DNA of 23,123 bases from a virus: IMG/VR virus record IMGVR_UViG_3300032223_003095, positions 1 through 23,123 of that record; one strand, given 5' to 3'. The notes under the pieces were generated by a model. It was not told the origin of the DNA, searched no databases, and worked only from the letters and a program-made list of their open reading frames with translations. Positions within the stretch are counted from its first letter, which is position 1. The number at the start of each line of letters is the position of its first letter. A program made the translations under genes and the position numbers. Positions 22,114 through 23,123 of this stretch are shown piece by piece.

Positions 22114-22145
22114 CTGGGCATCTCTTAAAACTGCCCCGCATTTTT
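22114..22145 (+). terminator. Intrinsic terminator after the first RKDYV gene
   Basis: GGGCA (22116-22120) pairs with TGCCC (22132-22136), extended by GC pairs beyond a T/C mismatch, then ATTTTTATT. It lies nine bases beyond the stop codon. Confidence 0.6.
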
Positions 22146-22172
22146 ATTCATGATGCTGTATAGATATGCATC

Positions 22173-22186
22173 CGAACATTTGTTCG
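22173..22186. promoter_or_regulatory. LexA/SOS-type box
   Basis: CGAACATTTGTTCG is CGAAC-N4-GTTCG, a perfect match to the SOS box used by LexA of Gram-positive bacteria, including actinobacteria and Bacillus. A possible -10 (TATAGA) lies at 22159-22164, so the box could cover the start of that transcript; the clearer promoter at 22274 is about 90 bases downstream. A phage repressor binding the same palindrome is an alternative. Confidence 0.5.
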
Positions 22187-22187
22187 A

Positions 22188-22215
22188 TTTTGATCGACGC
22201 ACTCGGGCGTGTTGT
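22188..22215 (+). repeat. 28-bp repeat, copy A
   Basis: Differs from copy B (23033-23060) at three of 28 bases. Both start TTTTGATCGAC and share CTCGGGCGTGT. In this copy the hairpin arms around the TCGG loop have two G-U pairs and one mismatch. Confidence 0.65.
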
Positions 22216-22273
22216 ATGTGATTAAGGACACACTATTTATGCGTCCAAATATTGAGACTACTCGCCAGTATAC

Positions 22274-22302
22274 TAGACAGTAGCGATTTTATGTGTTATA
22301 AT
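22274..22302 (+). promoter_or_regulatory. Promoter of the last small-gene operon
   Basis: TAGACA (22274-22279), 17-base spacer, TATAAT (22297-22302) preceded by TGT. It lacks the ATGTCAG box. Leader about 45 bases before the 53-aa gene at 22353. Confidence 0.65.
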
Positions 22303-22352
22303 TCCATTATAAAGAAAGTTGAGAAAGGTTCTCAAACTAGAAAGGAGTCAAT

Positions 22353-22514
22353 ATGACTCAATTAACAGAAACACTATTTTCTACAATAGTTCACGAATAC
22401 CACAATGGTGGTGTTAAATCATCTTATAACTTAGACGCTTACACTCGTAGAGCGTTACTTAAGTTCTTATTCTCTAGTGCTAATGATAAGTGCTATTGTG
22501 TGAGGTGCTTATAA
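22353..22514 (+). CDS. Small unknown protein with C-terminal Cys cluster (53 aa)
   Basis: AAAGGAG lies six bases before the ATG. The C-terminus has CYCVRCL (three Cys in five positions); the rest is helical and basic (TRRALLKFLF). No recognised family. The stop overlaps the next start (TAATG), so it opens a four-gene coupled operon. The Cys cluster may bind zinc, possibly together with the neighbour. Confidence 0.7.
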   Translation: MTQLTETLFSTIVHEYHNGGVKSSYNLDAYTRRALLKFLFSSANDKCYCVRCL

Positions 22515-22720
22515 TGACAATTAAAATTGGTGGGCTAGGGCAAGAAATCTCTTGCTATTGCCCCGTATGCTCTCGTAAAATGACCCATATGTGTATTGCT
22601 ACACTAGGAACGGGTCGCACAATTCGCTATGCGTGGGAATGCCAGCCTTGCGAATTATCTCTTAAATCAGATAAAGATGGCAATGCTCATCTACTAACAG
22701 AATTGGAATTGTATAAATAA
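22514..22720 (+). CDS. Small zinc-ribbon protein (68 aa)
   Basis: Starts at ATG 22514, coupled to the upstream stop. Residues 14-28 hold CYCPVCSRKMTHMC (four Cys) and a second pair CQPC lies near 45-48, giving a C-x2-C...C-x2-C zinc ribbon. The middle (TGRTIRYAWEC) and the polar C-terminus (SLKSDKDGNAHLLTELELYK in part) are typical of phage zinc-ribbon proteins. Function unknown; nucleic-acid or protein binding is likely from the fold only. Confidence 0.74.
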   Translation: MTIKIGGLGQEISCYCPVCSRKMTHMCIATLGTGRTIRYAWECQPCELSLKSDKDGNAHLLTELELYK

Positions 22721-22908
22721 TGATGACCCGTAAAGACTATGTGGCTATTGCTCAAATTATAAATAATTATTTTGATAAGGCAGATCAACACGATGCACTT
22801 GTTGCAAATGTGCACGATTTTTTAATTGACCCGTTCATTGATTTGTTTGCAAATGATAATCCTAATTTTGATAAAGAGCGTTTTTGGGAGGCTTGTACAA
22901 ATGGATAA
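22720..22908 (+). CDS. RKDYV-type small phage protein, copy 2 (62 aa)
   Basis: MTRKDYVAIAQIINNYF at the start and FANDNPNFDKERFWEAC near the end match the layout of the 60-aa copy at 21923-22105, so this is a paralogue of the same small phage family. The start overlaps the upstream stop (TAATGATG; two ATGs in frame). Acidic, helical, no known function. Its end overlaps the next gene by eight bases. Confidence 0.8.
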   Translation: MMTRKDYVAIAQIINNYFDKADQHDALVANVHDFLIDPFIDLFANDNPNFDKERFWEACTNG

Positions 22909-23002
22909 AGATATTTTTGGTTTTGCAGATGCAATTAAATTAGACCATCTTAATCTTGAACAATTAAAAGAATTAGAAAAGATTTTAGATAAAATAAAAT
23001 AA
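22901..23002 (+). CDS. Very small helical protein (33 aa)
   Basis: ATG at 22901 lies inside the end of the RKDYV gene, in another frame; GGGAGG lies 10-12 bases upstream. The product is mainly one charged amphipathic helix (LNLEQLKELEKILDKIK), Leu- and Lys-rich. The next features are a strong terminator, which supports a real last gene of the operon. Function unknown. Confidence 0.55.
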   Translation: MDKDIFGFADAIKLDHLNLEQLKELEKILDKIK

Positions 23003-23007
23003 AAAAG

Positions 23008-23036
23008 ATTTGCAGTTGATAAAGCTGCAAATTTTT
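23008..23036 (+). terminator. Intrinsic terminator ending the small-gene operon
   Basis: ATTTGCAG (23008-23015) pairs with CTGCAAAT (23025-23032) around a 9-base loop, followed by a T-run. It begins five bases beyond the stop codon. Confidence 0.85.
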
Positions 23037-23060
23037 GATCGACACGCTCGGGCGTGTCGT
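23033..23060 (+). repeat. 28-bp repeat, copy B, with perfect 8-bp hairpin
   Basis: CGACACGC and GCGTGTCG flank a TCGG tetraloop (23040-23059). It directly follows the terminator T-run and is 25/28 identical to copy A at 22188-22215. Confidence 0.7.
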
Positions 23061-23068
23061 GTCAAGTC

Positions 23069-23096
23069 AACACGCCGTTACGGCGATGTGTTTTTT
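23069..23096 (+). terminator. Second terminator-like hairpin at the right end
   Basis: CGCCG (23073-23077), loop TTA, CGGCG (23081-23085), with three more pairs beyond a bulged A, then six T (23091-23096). The remaining 27 bases to the window end show no feature. Confidence 0.6.
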
Positions 23097-23123
23097 ATCA
23101 CATTTGCCACGCTCCATATATTG

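Noticed and set aside
22490-22513. Longer start for the 68-aa zinc-ribbon gene
   Set aside because: It would lie inside the 53-aa gene; the TAATG overlap at 22512-22516 is the usual pattern here.
1-23123. tRNA genes, CRISPR array, integrase, transposase or attachment site
   Set aside because: No cloverleaf, regular spaced repeat or recombinase motif was seen in the gaps or proteins; the gaps are too short and AT-rich for tRNA runs.

Overview
This window looks like part of the genome of an AT-rich, tailed double-stranded DNA phage, most likely an uncultured virus of freshwater or marine bacteria. The evidence is a long run of tail-fibre and baseplate-type genes, a phage-type adenosylcobalamin-dependent ribonucleotide reductase, overlapping start and stop codons throughout, and a block of very small early-type genes. 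Several fibre modules resemble those of T4-like cyanophages and pelagiphages, so a contractile-tailed phage is plausible but not proven. A perfect CGAAC-N4-GTTCG box, the Gram-positive type of LexA site, and a possibly leaderless transcript hint at an actinobacterial or other Gram-positive host. That host call is inference. No integrase, tRNA, CRISPR array or insertion sequence is visible.

Layout. (1) 1-13858, minus strand: the receptor-recognition module, read right to left. It runs from a small BppU-like beta-sandwich protein through fibre proteins of 184, 806, 266, 205 (collagen-like), 1170, 221 and 133 aa, a 166-aa fibre-assembly-like protein, a 307-aa structural protein, two unknown proteins and a U32-like/methyltransferase fusion. 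(2) 13914-16948, minus strand: glycosyltransferase, then ribonucleotide reductase, closed by a clear intrinsic terminator. (3) 17027-18920, plus strand: a secreted lysozyme/transglycosylase-like protein, a zinc-ribbon protein, a YkgJ-type Cys-cluster protein and two small unknowns in one tight operon. (4) 18935-20257, minus strand: cupin/JmjC-like protein, deoxyribose-phosphate aldolase and a 47-aa zinc-ribbon protein. (5) 20445-23123, plus strand: about ten very small genes (33-70 aa) with their own promoters, hairpins and terminators, the typical look of a phage early/host-takeover region.

How it fits together. Regions 1 and 2 would make and decorate the virion tip and supply deoxynucleotides. 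Region 3 would supply cell-wall cleavage. Region 4 would recycle deoxyribose-5-phosphate or feed its carbon to the cell. Region 5 encodes unknown small proteins, among them two paralogous pairs, one membrane peptide and one secreted His/Cys-rich peptide.

The most interesting signals are regulatory. Ten candidate promoters all carry an extended -10 (TGn followed by a TATAAT-like hexamer). Three early ones share an ATGTCAG box exactly 10 nt before the -10. There is a LexA-type box, a 28-bp near-identical hairpin repeat, a strong repeated hairpin (AGGCGGGA/TCTCGCCT), a possible RNA switch leader, and a divergent promoter pair whose -10 elements abut inside one palindrome. All promoter, hairpin and repeat calls were made by eye.
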